Positions 1 through 7,962 are shown, counted from the first letter of the stretch. The stretch: 23,101 bases of DNA from Pseudomonadota bacterium (GCA_023387235.1 JAEWIJ010000169.1:1-23101); one strand, 5' to 3'. A program made the numbers and translations. Notes: a model not told the origin generated them from the letters alone.

Positions 1-73
1 TGCGGATGACAAGCTCCTCGCGCCCCGTTAACGTCCGGACAATCATCAGTCTCGGAGCTGAAACAAGATCGCC

Positions 74-1465
74 ATGTCACAGCGAAAGTCGATCGGGATC
101 GTGGGTGCCGGCGCCTCGGGCCTCACCTGCGCCAAGCACATGCTCGAGGAAGGCTGGGACGTCACGCTTTACGAGATCGGCAGCCACGTCGGCGGCATGT
201 GGGTCTACAACAACGACAACAACCGCTCCTCGGCCTACCGCACGCTGCACATCAACACCGCGCGCGATCTCACGAGCTTTTCCGACTATCCGTTCGATCA
301 GAGCGTGCAGCCCTTCCCATCGCACTGGGACATGGCGAAGTACCTCAAGGACTACGGCGCGCACTTCGGTATCACCGAGCGCGTCCGCTTCAATACGAAG
401 ATCGTCGATCTCAGACCGGCGTCCTCCTATCAGCCCGACAAGCCGCGCTGGCAGCTTACGAGCGAAGCGGGCGAAGTCTTCGAGCATGATGCCGTCGTCG
501 TCGCGAGCGGGCATCTTACGAAACCGCTCGAAGTGCCGATGTTCCGCGACGGCTTCAAGGGCGAATATCTGCATTCGCACGACTACAAGGAGCCGGCACC
601 CTTCACGAAGAAGCGTGTGTGCGTCGTCGGCGTCGGCAACAGCGCGCTCGACATCGCGAGCGATCTCGCTGTCGCCGCCGAGCGCACCGTGCTCGTCGCG
701 CGGTCGAGTGCCCTCATCATTCCGAAGCTTGCCTTCGGCCGCCCCTTCTGGGATACCATCCAGCCGTTCTACAAGCCGTGGATTCCAGCGGCGGTGCGCA
801 ATCGCGTGCTCAAGACGCTCGTCTATATCATCCAGGGGGACATGAAGCGGCTCGGCTTTCCCGAGACGTCGAAGCGTGTGCACGCGACGTCGAATGCCAA
901 CATCGTCAATCACATCCACTACCGCCGCGTGACGGTGAAACAGGGCATTGAGCGCATCGACGGCAGGACGCTGCACTTCGTCGATGGTACGGCGGAAGAA
1001 TTCGACACGCTGATAGCGGCGACCGGCTATGAGATCGACCTGGATTTCGTGCCGCCCGAGATCCTCGCAATCAAGGACAACGGACTCGACCTCTATATGC
1101 GGATCGTGCCGCCCGACTGGCGCGGGCTCTATTTCCTCGCCTTCTTCAATTCGGACACGGCGCTGAACTGGATCTGCGAAGGTCAGACGCGCTGGCTGCG
1201 CGAGTACGAGGCGGGCCGCGCCGCCTTTCCCGATAAGGCCGGCATGACGGACGAGATCGAGGCACGCAAGGCGTGGGTGCGCACGAACTTCAAGGATACA
1301 CCACGCCACGCCATCGAGGTCGAGCATCTCCCGTATTTCGCCGATCTCAGGCGCACCATGGCGGAGGCGCAGAAGCGCGCCGGCAAGCCCACGCGCGACA
1401 TCGGCATCGGCTTCAAGCCGAAGAAGGGCGCGAAGCAGCCCGTACGCGCGGAGGCGGCGGAGTAG
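74..1465 (+). CDS. Flavin-containing monooxygenase (FMO-like, NAD(P)/FAD)
   Basis: A 463-residue flavoprotein of the class B monooxygenase group, expected to use NADPH and O2 to oxygenate a nucleophilic N or S atom or a ketone in the cytoplasm. Directly visible: an N-terminal FAD-binding Rossmann motif GAGASG at residues 11-16 followed by an acidic Glu at about 34, the FMO fingerprint FxGxxxHxxxY (FKGEYLHSHDY, about 161-171), and a second NADP Rossmann motif GVGNSALD at about 186-193. The fingerprint ends in Tyr rather than Trp, which favours FMO over Baeyer-Villiger enzymes. A conserved-looking ATGYE lies near residue 315. The C-terminal tail is basic (PKKGAKQP). The ATG at 74 starts at the first Rossmann strand, but the Shine-Dalgarno is weak. 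It stands alone, converging on carD, so the substrate cannot be inferred from context. Confidence 0.9.
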   Translation: MSQRKSIGIVGAGASGLTCAKHMLEEGWDVTLYEIGSHVGGMWVYNNDNNRSSAYRTLHINTARDLTSFSDYPFDQSVQPFPSHWDMAKYLKDYGAHFGITERVRFNTKIVDLRPASSYQPDKPRWQLTSEAGEVFEHDAVVVASGHLTKPLEVPMFRDGFKGEYLHSHDYKEPAPFTKKRVCVVGVGNSALDIASDLAVAAERTVLVARSSALIIPKLAFGRPFWDTIQPFYKPWIPAAVRNRVLKTLVYIIQGDMKRLGFPETSKRVHATSNANIVNHIHYRRVTVKQGIERIDGRTLHFVDGTAEEFDTLIAATGYEIDLDFVPPEILAIKDNGLDLYMRIVPPDWRGLYFLAFFNSDTALNWICEGQTRWLREYEAGRAAFPDKAGMTDEIEARKAWVRTNFKDTPRHAIEVEHLPYFADLRRTMAEAQKRAGKPTRDIGIGFKPKKGAKQPVRAEAAE

Positions 1466-1485
1466 TCACGCCCACGAGGCGGCAA

Positions 1486-1516
1486 AAAGCCCGGCCAGCT
1501 TTCGCCGCCGGGCTTT
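1486..1516. terminator. Bidirectional intrinsic terminator between FMO and carD
   Basis: A perfect 10-bp inverted repeat, AAAGCCCGGC at 1486-1495 and GCCGGGCTTT at 1507-1516, with an 11-nt loop in the 77-bp gap between two convergent genes. Read on the minus strand the stem runs straight into a T5 tract, so it is best suited to ending carD. The plus-strand tail (TTTCTC) is weaker but could serve the monooxygenase. Confidence 0.8.
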
Positions 1517-1542
1517 CTCGGTCTCGATCCTCGCAAAAGGCG

Positions 1543-2763
1543 TCAGGCGGCCTGCGTATCGCCGGTACTCTCCTCGGTCGTGCGACGCCCGCGGGCGCTG
1601 CGCGAGAGGACTTCGGTGATGCGCTGCATGGCCGTGCGCTCGTCGAGCTTGTCGACGACGGCGATCTCGCGCGCCATGCGGTCGAGCGCCGACTCATAGA
1701 GCTGACGCTCGGAGTAGGACTGCTCAGGCTGCGTCTCGGAGCGATAGAGGTCGCGCACGACCTCGGCTATCGCGATGAGGTCGCCGGAATTGATCTTCGC
1801 CTCGTACTCCTGCGCGCGGCGGCTCCACATGGTGCGCTTGATGCGCGCGCGGCCCTTGAGCGTCTCCATGGCCCGCGAGACTATGTTGTCCTCGGCGAGC
1901 TTGCGGATGCCCGCAGCTTCGAGACGCGCCGTCGGCACGCGCAGCGTGAGCTTGTCCTTCTCGATCTGGATCACGAACAGCTCGAGCGACATGCCCGCGA
2001 TTTCCTGCTCCTCGATGCCGACGATCTGGCCGACGCCGTGGGCGGGATACACGATCGACTCGCCGATCTTGAAACCATGGCGCGAATTGACCGGCTTCTT
2101 CGGCGCGGCGGCGAGCATCTGCTGGCGCTTCGCCTCGGCAGCCTTCGCCGCCACGTCCTTGGGATTGGCGCTCGCGGCGCGCGGCAGCGGCGGCTGCGCG
2201 GGAAGAACAGGCATGGACGGCGCCGTCATCATGCGCGTCGCGGGCTTGTGAACGGCGGCCGGCATGGCGCGAGCCGCAGGGGCCGCAGCAGCCTTGGCAC
2301 GCGCAGCCAGCATGGCCTCGGCGGCTGCCTTCGTCGCCACGGGCGACTTTGCCGGGGCAGCAGCCTTCGCGGGCGCCGGCTTCGTCTGCGCGGCCTTGGC
2401 AGCGACGGCTGCCTTCGGCGCGGCAGCTAGCTTGGCCTGCGGGCGCTTGTCGGTCACAACGGGCTTCTTCTTGGATACGGCGTTCACTTCGGCTTTAGCT
2501 TTCGTCTTGGGCGCGGCCGTCACTGCAGCCTTCGCCGGGGCTTTGGAACTGGCTTTCGCGGCCGCCTTCGCGACCGGCTTGTCGACGACGGGAGCCTTTG
2601 CAGGCGCCGGCTTTGCCTTCGCCGCCTTCGGCGCGGCAACGGCCTTGCCGCCGACAGATTTCGGGGCTGCTTTCTTGGTCTGCGCGGCCTTGTCCGGCTT
2701 ACGAGGTACGGCCGACTTGGAAGCAGCAGCGGACTTCGCCGGGGATTTCTTGCTCTGCGCCAT
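1543..2763 (-). CDS. carD: CarD-family transcriptional regulator with long Ala/Lys/Pro N-terminal tail
   Basis: A 406-residue protein whose last 178 residues form a complete CarD/CdnL domain. The RNA-polymerase-interacting Tudor-like part starts with the family signature FKIGESIVYPAHGVGQI (about residue 231 onward). It is followed by the helical DNA-binding half with the basic-aromatic stretch RTMWSRRAQEYEAKINSGD. CarD proteins bind the RNAP beta subunit and stabilise open promoter complexes. The first 228 residues are almost only Ala, Lys, Pro, Val and Thr, with repeated AKAAAP/PAKA units resembling histone H1 or AlgP tails, so the protein is about twice the usual CarD length. A GTG lies directly before the ATG at 2763; I chose the ATG, with a GGAG about 12 bases upstream. 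fdxA lies upstream on the same strand, a neighbour seen in related bacteria. Confidence 0.93.
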   Translation of the reverse strand: MAQSKKSPAKSAAASKSAVPRKPDKAAQTKKAAPKSVGGKAVAAPKAAKAKPAPAKAPVVDKPVAKAAAKASSKAPAKAAVTAAPKTKAKAEVNAVSKKKPVVTDKRPQAKLAAAPKAAVAAKAAQTKPAPAKAAAPAKSPVATKAAAEAMLAARAKAAAAPAARAMPAAVHKPATRMMTAPSMPVLPAQPPLPRAASANPKDVAAKAAEAKRQQMLAAAPKKPVNSRHGFKIGESIVYPAHGVGQIVGIEEQEIAGMSLELFVIQIEKDKLTLRVPTARLEAAGIRKLAEDNIVSRAMETLKGRARIKRTMWSRRAQEYEAKINSGDLIAIAEVVRDLYRSETQPEQSYSERQLYESALDRMAREIAVVDKLDERTAMQRITEVLSRSARGRRTTEESTGDTQAA

Positions 2764-3273
2764 CACTACATCTCACTCCGCGACCAATCACGACCAACCA
2801 CACCAACTGCCGTACCACCCCTCGGGCTACCCCCTCAGGCCGAGCCCCGCAGCGTGCCGCGCACGCCCCAGGGCAGGCCTTGCCCGCCACGGCAGCCCCC
2901 AAATACGATCCCGAATTGAGGCTGCTACGTCAGCAACCCCACCTGCTCAACGTGGAAGAAGAGTTCTTCGTCGTGCCCATGCGTCAGCGCCCGCGGCGCA
3001 ACGCAAACCGCCTCACGATCGATAGAGGCACAAGCGATCAGGCGACTGTTCACGCAAACCGCTCCCGTTCAGCCTGAATGCCGGCCACCGATCCGAACTC
3101 CGGAAGTTGGACTTCTGCCTCCGGAGGATCTTGTAACACATTTTTCATGCAGAATGAAGCCGTCCGGCACAAAGTTCCCGGACATAGCCTGTCCGAATGC
3201 TTAAAGCGAACAGTCGGCAGTATTCGAAATTCTTCTTATCGTTGCTTACCCGGCACCCATGACTTTCGGGCGT
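2764..3273. other. 510-bp gap between fdxA and carD with inverted repeats
   Basis: No convincing gene lies here. The stretch must hold the carD promoter and the end of fdxA, both on the minus strand. It contains an imperfect hairpin at 3090-3130 (GATCC/GGATC outer arms, TCCGG/CCGGA and AAGT/ACTT inner arms). It also contains alternating arms GTCCGG (3162-3167), CCGGAC (3178-3183) and GTCCG (3191-3195), which could form either of two mutually exclusive hairpins. The part around 3130-3260 looks more AT-rich than the flanks. Short open frames here have no recognisable protein features. Confidence 0.5.
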
Positions 3274-3612
3274 TCAGTCGCCTTCTCCAGCCTCAGCACT
3301 AAAGTATTTTTCATACTTGTTCTGTTCGTCGCGGTAGTTGTCCGCGTCCGAAGGGGCTGCCTTCTTGGCAGTAATGTTCGGCCACTTGTCGGCATACTCG
3401 CGGTTCAGTTCGAGCCAGCGCTCTAAACCAGGTTCAGTGTCTGGCTTGATCGCTTCGACCGGGCACTCCGGCTCGCAGACCCCGCAGTCGATGCACTCGT
3501 CAGGGTGGATGACAAGCATGTTGTCGCCCTCGTAGAAGCAGTCCACGGGGCAGACCTCGACACAGTCGGTAAACTTACACTTGATGCAATTCTCGTTGAC
3601 GACGTACGTCAT
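3274..3612 (-). CDS. fdxA: 7Fe ferredoxin FdxA ([3Fe-4S][4Fe-4S])
   Basis: A 112-residue low-potential ferredoxin, close in layout to Azotobacter FdI. By position C9, C17 and C50 would bind the [3Fe-4S] cluster, and C21, C40, C43 and C46 the [4Fe-4S] cluster. The motifs CIKCKFTDCVEVCP and CIDCGVCEPECP are both intact. The C-terminal extension with WPNIT is typical of this family. The frame stays open upstream to 3852, but homology and a purine-rich GGGAAG just upstream place the true start at the ATG at 3612. It carries electrons in the cytoplasm; the partner enzyme is not visible. It lies upstream of carD on the same strand. Confidence 0.96.
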   Translation of the reverse strand: MTYVVNENCIKCKFTDCVEVCPVDCFYEGDNMLVIHPDECIDCGVCEPECPVEAIKPDTEPGLERWLELNREYADKWPNITAKKAAPSDADNYRDEQNKYEKYFSAEAGEGD

Positions 3613-4068
3613 GACCGCTTCCCTGCGCCGGCCAGCAGGCGGGCACAATTTTGCTGGGCCAAGGCCGCTCGGCCCGCCCGACGCGATGTGAGCAGTACCA
3701 TACCCCCTGGGCGGCCACCGGCCACGACCGCCGGCGCGGGGCCAGCCTACACGTGGCACTTCCGCCCTGTCGCATGGTGCACAGGCGCAACGTGGTAGTG
3801 CAAGCCGCCGGCCCTGACAAGCGTTGGCCCGTCGCACCTCGCGGGCGAGCACTGATCCTCGCTCGGGGCACCTGGGCTGGCATCGCGGCCGGCAGCGCGC
3901 ATGTGGGATGCGCTTCCTGCCGCCAGACCCCCGGTAGAACAGAAGCCCTCCTGTGGCGACGACAGCGAAATCCCCACGTCGAATTAACCGGAAGCTGCAT
4001 TGCGCGTGGCGACCGGCAGCCCTGCGACGCGCGTAACCACCTAAAATGCGTTCCGAGCCCGGCGAGCG
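3613..4068. other. 456-bp gap upstream of fdxA, no recognisable gene
   Basis: Open frames cross this stretch on both strands, but their translations are Arg/Ala/Pro/Cys-rich without domain motifs, as expected for random frames in GC-rich DNA. It should contain the fdxA promoter (minus strand) and the 3' end of the DUF302 transcript. I could not place a convincing -35/-10 pair. Confidence 0.45.
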
Positions 4069-4551
4069 CTACTTCACCGCCGCCTCGACGATGTCCTTGA
4101 GCAGCGCGGCGACGGTCTCGAGCGACTTGCGCGAGGCGTCATCGCCCCGCGCCGGGGGATTGCGAAAGCCGACGACGATCTCTCCCGGCTTGTCGGCGCG
4201 CTCGTAGGCGAAGACCACGAAGGGACAGATGCCCACATTCGCCGGATCGGCTTCCATCATCTCGCGCGAGAGCTTGGCCGAGCAGAATACGAGATACTCG
4301 GCATGGCGGTAGAGCTGTTTGGTCGAGCCGACATCGGCGCCCGTACGCTCGAGCATGCTCGCAATGTTGCCGGTGTGATCGACGACGAGCCCGCGATCGA
4401 TGATCGCGTTGTTCAGATCGAACTTCACGTCCTCGAAGCTGCCGGCTTTCGAGCGCGTGAAAAGCTCGTCCGCCGCGCTCGCAGGCGTCGCAGCCGCAAG
4501 CACGACGAGGATCGCGCCTGCAATGACCTGCTTGACGAGTTGGCGCACCAT
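4069..4551 (-). CDS. Secreted DUF302-family protein
   Basis: A 160-residue exported protein. Residues 1-28 form a signal peptide (basic VRQLVKQ, hydrophobic core, cleavage near ASA-AD). The rest matches the DUF302 layout: FEDVKFDLNNAIIDRGLVV at the start of the domain, then a Cys-containing FCSA strand and a CPFVVFAYE strand followed by GEIVVGFRNP. DUF302 domains are small alpha/beta folds of unknown role, some secreted and some linked to thiol or redox proteins. I chose the ATG at 4551 because a GGGAGG sits 6-7 bases upstream and the signal peptide begins there; an in-frame start 12 codons earlier has no such site. It diverges from the EamA transporter gene. Confidence 0.82.
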   Translation of the reverse strand: MVRQLVKQVIAGAILVVLAAATPASAADELFTRSKAGSFEDVKFDLNNAIIDRGLVVDHTGNIASMLERTGADVGSTKQLYRHAEYLVFCSAKLSREMMEADPANVGICPFVVFAYERADKPGEIVVGFRNPPARGDDASRKSLETVAALLKDIVEAAVK

Positions 4552-4718
4552 GGAAACCTCCCGGGCGGTTGCATCTCCCGTTGTCAACGCAGCCTATACA
4601 GCATGCAGGCCTAACGCGCACAATCGGACGATCCTGTGTCTCGACAAGAGGCCACCCTCCACTGTAGCCATGGAGCCGGCCCAACCCTGCGCCGCGGGCC
4701 TTTTCGCCCAGGGTCTCC

Positions 4719-5639
4719 ATGGTCGTTCAAAGTACCGATCCCCCCGTCCGCCTGCCGGTCGAACTGCTCCTTCTCGGTGTGGTCGGCTTTCTTTGGGGCG
4801 CGCAGTTCGGCTTCACGAAAATCCAGCTCGAGACGCTGCCGCCCGTTACCGGCGTCGCGATCCGGCTCGCCATAGCGGCCGTATTCATGTGGGCGATCGT
4901 CTTCGCGCAGGGTGCGCGCGTGCCGACCGGCCTCAGGACATGGCGCGATTTCACGATCCAAGGAGTGCTGACGAGCGCCGGCCCCGGCGTCCTGATCGCC
5001 TGGGGCCAGCAGTTCGTCGACAGCGCACTCGCCGCGATTCTGAATTCGACGTCGCCGATCGTCGTTACGATCATCACGCTTCTCTACACGCGTCAGGAGA
5101 GCATCGGGCCGAAGCGCATTCTCGGGCTTGCGATCGGTCTTTTCGGCGTCATCACGGTGATCGGCTTCAGCGCGCTCGATGGGCTCGGCAAGAATTTCGT
5201 CGGCCAGCTCGTGATCATGAGCGCGACGTTGGGTTACGCAACCGCAACGCTCTTCGGTCGCCGCTTTACGAGCCTTTCTCCGGTGGCCGCCGCAGCCGCG
5301 ACCATCACGTGCTCAGCCGTGCTCATGACGATACTCGCCTTCGCCGTCGAGCGCCCATTCGCAATCGATCCTTCGGCTCGATCCATGCTCGCGACGGTGG
5401 CGAGCGGCATCCTCTGCAACGGGCTCGGCGTCACGCTCTACTTCCGCCTCATCCGCACGCTCGGCTCGCTTGGAACCTCAACCGTAAGCTTCCTCAAGGC
5501 GGCATTCGGCGTGTCGATCGGCTGCTTCCTGCTCGGTGAGCCGTTCACCGCATCGATCGCGATTGGCCTCGCCGCCGTGCTGATCGGCGTCGCGGCCGTG
5601 AACGAGTCCGGTGCGCGCAAGGGCCCGTCCCGAGGATGA
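4719..5639 (+). CDS. EamA/DMT-superfamily transporter (RhaT/YdcZ-like exporter)
   Basis: A 306-residue inner-membrane protein with about ten hydrophobic segments arranged as two EamA repeats, the layout of the drug/metabolite transporter superfamily. The first repeat has the typical LLGVVGFLWGAQFGFTK opening and a TSPIVVTIITLLYTRQ segment. The second repeat includes a long STVSFLKAAFGVSIGCFLLGE helix near residue 265, matching the family's P-V-F/A-x-x-GxxxLGE pattern. Substrates range from amino acids to sugars and cannot be told from sequence. Its stop overlaps the start of the MFS gene by 4 bp (ATGA), so the two are translationally coupled and probably co-regulated. Confidence 0.9.
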   Translation: MVVQSTDPPVRLPVELLLLGVVGFLWGAQFGFTKIQLETLPPVTGVAIRLAIAAVFMWAIVFAQGARVPTGLRTWRDFTIQGVLTSAGPGVLIAWGQQFVDSALAAILNSTSPIVVTIITLLYTRQESIGPKRILGLAIGLFGVITVIGFSALDGLGKNFVGQLVIMSATLGYATATLFGRRFTSLSPVAAAAATITCSAVLMTILAFAVERPFAIDPSARSMLATVASGILCNGLGVTLYFRLIRTLGSLGTSTVSFLKAAFGVSIGCFLLGEPFTASIAIGLAAVLIGVAAVNESGARKGPSRG

Positions 5640-6841
5640 GCGATCCGGAACAGCCGCGCACCGAGCCGCCGCTGCGCACGATCGGGCTGCTTGCCCTCGC
5701 CGCATTCGCCGGCGCCCTCAACATCCGCATCAGCGATCCCTTGCTGGCCCAGGTCGCGGCCGGCTTCTCCGCAACGGTCGGCCGGACTGCCGCCATCGTG
5801 ACGGCCTTCACAGTCGGCTACGGCCTGTTCCAGCTCGCCTTCGGGCCGATAGGAGACCGCTTCGGCAAGTACCGGGTCGCGGGCGTGCTCTCGCTTGCGG
5901 CAGGGCTCGCGACCACGTCGGCCGCCCTCACATCATCGCTGAGCGAGCTCACACTCGCGCGCTTCGCGGCCGGAGCGATGAGCTCGGCGGTCATCCCGCT
6001 GGCCTTCGCCTGGATCGGCGATGCCGTTCCGTTCGAGCGCCGACAGGCCGTCCTCGCGCGCTTCCTGACGGCACAGTTCTCCGGCATCGTGCTCTCGCAG
6101 GCGGCCGGCGGCTACATCGGTGCCGAGTTCGGCTGGCGCACGGTGTTCGTGGTGGTCGGCGCCGTCCATATCCTCGCCGGCATCGCGATGCTCGTGGAGC
6201 TGCGGCTCAATCCGGCCGCGCAGCCGAAGAGCGCGCCCGGCGCCAACAGCTTCGCCGCCACGCTCACGGGTGCACGCATGATCCTGCGCCGGCCGTTCGT
6301 GCGCGTCATGCTGGTCGCGGTCGCTTTGGAATGCTTCGCCATGTATGGCGCTTTTGCCTACGTCGGAGCCGATCTCGTGCACCGGCTCGGCGCAAGTTAC
6401 GCTACCGCGGGACTGGTGCTCGCCGTCTTCGGGGCCGGCGCACTCAGCTACTCGCTCAGCGCGCGCTGGCTGCTCTCGCGCTTCGGCGAGCGGGGGCTCG
6501 TCGTCCTCGGCGGCGGCATCATTGCGTCGGGCTACACGCTGCTTGCGGTCGCGCCGGCGATTGCATTCACCTTGCCGGCCCTGGTGCTGCTCGGCCTCGG
6601 CTTCTACATGTTCCACAACACGCTGCAGACGAACGCCACGCAAATGGCGCCCGAAGCGCGCGGGCTCGCCGTCTCGCTGTTCGCCTTTTGCCTGTTCATC
6701 GGCCAGTCCATCGGCGTGGCGCTGGCGGCCCCTTTCGTCGACCATTTCGGCGCACCGCCCGTCTATCTGGCCGCCGCTGTCCTGCTGCCGCTGACGGCGC
6801 TCTGGTTCCGACACCGCCTGAGGCTCCGCGATCCGATCTGA
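5636..6841 (+). CDS. MFS transporter (drug:H+ antiporter-like)
   Basis: A 401-residue major facilitator with 12 predicted membrane segments. The loop after helix 2 carries the MFS signature GPIGDRFGKYRV (about residues 70-81). The stretch LSQAAGGYIGAEFGWRTVFVV around helix 5 resembles the motif C region of 12-TM exporters (AraJ/CmlA type). It starts within the stop of the EamA gene, so both transporters are made from one transcript. Two exporters of different superfamilies in one operon suggests a shared or overlapping substrate class, but that is inference. No regulator gene is adjacent. Confidence 0.9.
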   Translation: MSDPEQPRTEPPLRTIGLLALAAFAGALNIRISDPLLAQVAAGFSATVGRTAAIVTAFTVGYGLFQLAFGPIGDRFGKYRVAGVLSLAAGLATTSAALTSSLSELTLARFAAGAMSSAVIPLAFAWIGDAVPFERRQAVLARFLTAQFSGIVLSQAAGGYIGAEFGWRTVFVVVGAVHILAGIAMLVELRLNPAAQPKSAPGANSFAATLTGARMILRRPFVRVMLVAVALECFAMYGAFAYVGADLVHRLGASYATAGLVLAVFGAGALSYSLSARWLLSRFGERGLVVLGGGIIASGYTLLAVAPAIAFTLPALVLLGLGFYMFHNTLQTNATQMAPEARGLAVSLFAFCLFIGQSIGVALAAPFVDHFGAPPVYLAAAVLLPLTALWFRHRLRLRDPI

Positions 6842-6928
6842 TGTCTGATCGATTTACCGGTGTGCTTGCCAAGGCTCGCCGGAAACCCCATTTTCGTGCT
6901 ATGAGGCAAACAGCCAAATCAGCCACAT

Positions 6929-6949
6929 GTGCGGGCCTTGAACCCGCAC
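6929..6949 (+). promoter_or_regulatory. Hairpin in the leader of the Fe-S carrier gene
   Basis: A perfect 7-bp inverted repeat, GTGCGGG (6929-6935) and CCCGCAC (6943-6949), with a 7-nt loop. It ends only 3 bases before the GGAGAG ribosome-binding site at 6953-6958. It could modulate translation or be a protein-binding operator, and has no U tract to act as a terminator. Confidence 0.4.
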
Positions 6950-6962
6950 CATGGAGAGCACC

Positions 6963-7352
6963 ATGAGCACACCCCGCCCCCGGCCTAAGGTCCTGACCCT
7001 GACGGATGCCGCCGCTCAGCGCGTCAAGACGATCATGGCCAGCAAGGGCCCGTCCGTCGCCGGCCTCAAGATCGGCGTGAAGAAGGGCGGCTGCGCCGGC
7101 ATGGAATACACCATGGAATGGGCGGAGACGGCCGGGAAGTTCGACGAGATCGTCGAGCAGGACGGTGCCCGCGTGATCATCGATCCGCAGGCCGTGTTGT
7201 ACCTGCTCGGCACCGAGATGGACTACAAGATCGACAAGCTGTCGGCCCAGTTCGTGTTCAACAACCCGAACCAGTCGAGCGCCTGCGGCTGCGGCGAGAG
7301 CGTCAACCTGACGCCCGCACCCAAGGAGCGCCTCGAGGCGATGAAGGCCTGA
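6963..7352 (+). CDS. sufA: SufA/IscA-type iron-sulfur cluster assembly (HesB) protein
   Basis: A 129-residue A-type Fe-S carrier that takes clusters from the Suf or Isc scaffold and passes them to apo-enzymes. The three invariant cysteines are present: one in GGCAGMEY (near residue 45) and two in the C-terminal CGCGESV. The FNNPNQSSACGCG context is typical of alphaproteobacterial SufA. I chose the ATG at 6963 because GGAGAG lies 4-6 bases upstream; an in-frame ATG at 6951 is also possible. The rest of the suf operon is not here, so this is either a relocated sufA or an extra A-type carrier. Its stop overlaps the next gene's start by one base (TGATG). Confidence 0.9.
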   Translation: MSTPRPRPKVLTLTDAAAQRVKTIMASKGPSVAGLKIGVKKGGCAGMEYTMEWAETAGKFDEIVEQDGARVIIDPQAVLYLLGTEMDYKIDKLSAQFVFNNPNQSSACGCGESVNLTPAPKERLEAMKA

Positions 7353-7930
7353 TGGCGGTCCTCGCCTTGCCACCTCCCGCCGGCGAGCCCGCATGGGTCG
7401 CGGACGTGCTCCGCTACTGGCTCGACGAACTGACGCTCGAACAGTGCTTCGAGAAGAACGACGCGATCGACGACACGATCCGCGCGCGCTTCAGTGCCGT
7501 TCACGACGCGCTCGCTCGCGAGGACGGCACGATCCGTACTGAAGCGCCGCGCGAGCTGCTCGCCGCGATCATCGTCTTCGATCAGTTCTCGCGCAATCTG
7601 CACCGTGGCAGCCCCCGCGCTTTCGCGACCGATCCGATCGCGCTGCGCCTCGCCCGCGCGGCCATTGCGGACGGGCTCGATCAGGCCATGAGCAAGCGCG
7701 AGCGCATTTTCATCTACCTGCCCTTCGAGCACAGTGAGGACAGGGCCGATCAGGAGCAGTCCGTCCGCTTGTTCGCGCAGCTCGACGATGACTACCTCAC
7801 CAAGTACGCCGTCGCGCACAAGGTGATCATCGATCGCTTCGGCCGCTTCCCGCATCGCAATGTCGTGCTCGGCCGCGAGTCGACGCCCGAAGAGATCGCT
7901 TTCCTCAATGAGCCCATGAGCTCGTTCTGA
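7352..7930 (+). CDS. DUF924 family protein
   Basis: A 192-residue cytoplasmic, mainly helical protein of the DUF924 family, whose fold resembles TPR-like helical repeats; no reaction is established. Visible family marks are an opening VLRYWLDEL helix, the central FDQFSRNLHRGSPRAFATDP segment, the strongly conserved YLPFEHSEDRADQEQSVRLF near residue 125, and the C-terminal FGRFPHRNVVLGRESTPEE. The start is fixed by the TGATG overlap with the Fe-S carrier gene, which couples their translation and may hint at an Fe-S or redox link. The last codons are partly duplicated just after the stop. Confidence 0.88.
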   Translation: MAVLALPPPAGEPAWVADVLRYWLDELTLEQCFEKNDAIDDTIRARFSAVHDALAREDGTIRTEAPRELLAAIIVFDQFSRNLHRGSPRAFATDPIALRLARAAIADGLDQAMSKRERIFIYLPFEHSEDRADQEQSVRLFAQLDDDYLTKYAVAHKVIIDRFGRFPHRNVVLGRESTPEEIAFLNEPMSSF

Positions 7931-7960
7931 GCTCGAAGAAGCCATGAACTCGTTCTGAGC
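7916..7960 (+). repeat. Imperfect 28-bp-spaced direct repeat at the DUF924 stop codon
   Basis: ATGAGCTCGTTCTGAGC at 7916-7932 is repeated as ATGAACTCGTTCTGAGC at 7944-7960 with one mismatch in 17. The first copy holds the DUF924 stop codon. The second lies between the convergent stops of DUF924 and rluD. The 28-bp offset is not a multiple of three, so the second copy is in another frame. Confidence 0.8.
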
Positions 7961-7962
7961 GC

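Noticed and set aside
77..1327. 416-codon open frame antisense to the monooxygenase
   Set aside because: It is Arg/Asp/Val-rich with no motif, while the opposite strand has a complete family-conserved protein.
3159..3184. EcfG-like promoter GGAAC-N17-CATT upstream of carD
   Set aside because: The -10 lacks the G of CGTT, and a single near match is expected by chance in a 500-bp gap.
3078..3302. 74-codon plus-strand open frame in the fdxA-carD gap
   Set aside because: No ribosome-binding site, no recognisable features, and it overlaps the fdxA 3' end and the inverted repeats.
3613..3852. 80-residue N-terminal extension of the ferredoxin
   Set aside because: It is Arg/Pro/Cys-rich with no signal or domain, and FdxA proteins start at the ATG at 3612, which has its own ribosome-binding site.
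3613..4068. S4-domain RNA-binding gene expected upstream of fdxA in related bacteria
   Set aside because: I searched all frames for the RLDKWLWxxR-like opening and saw none.
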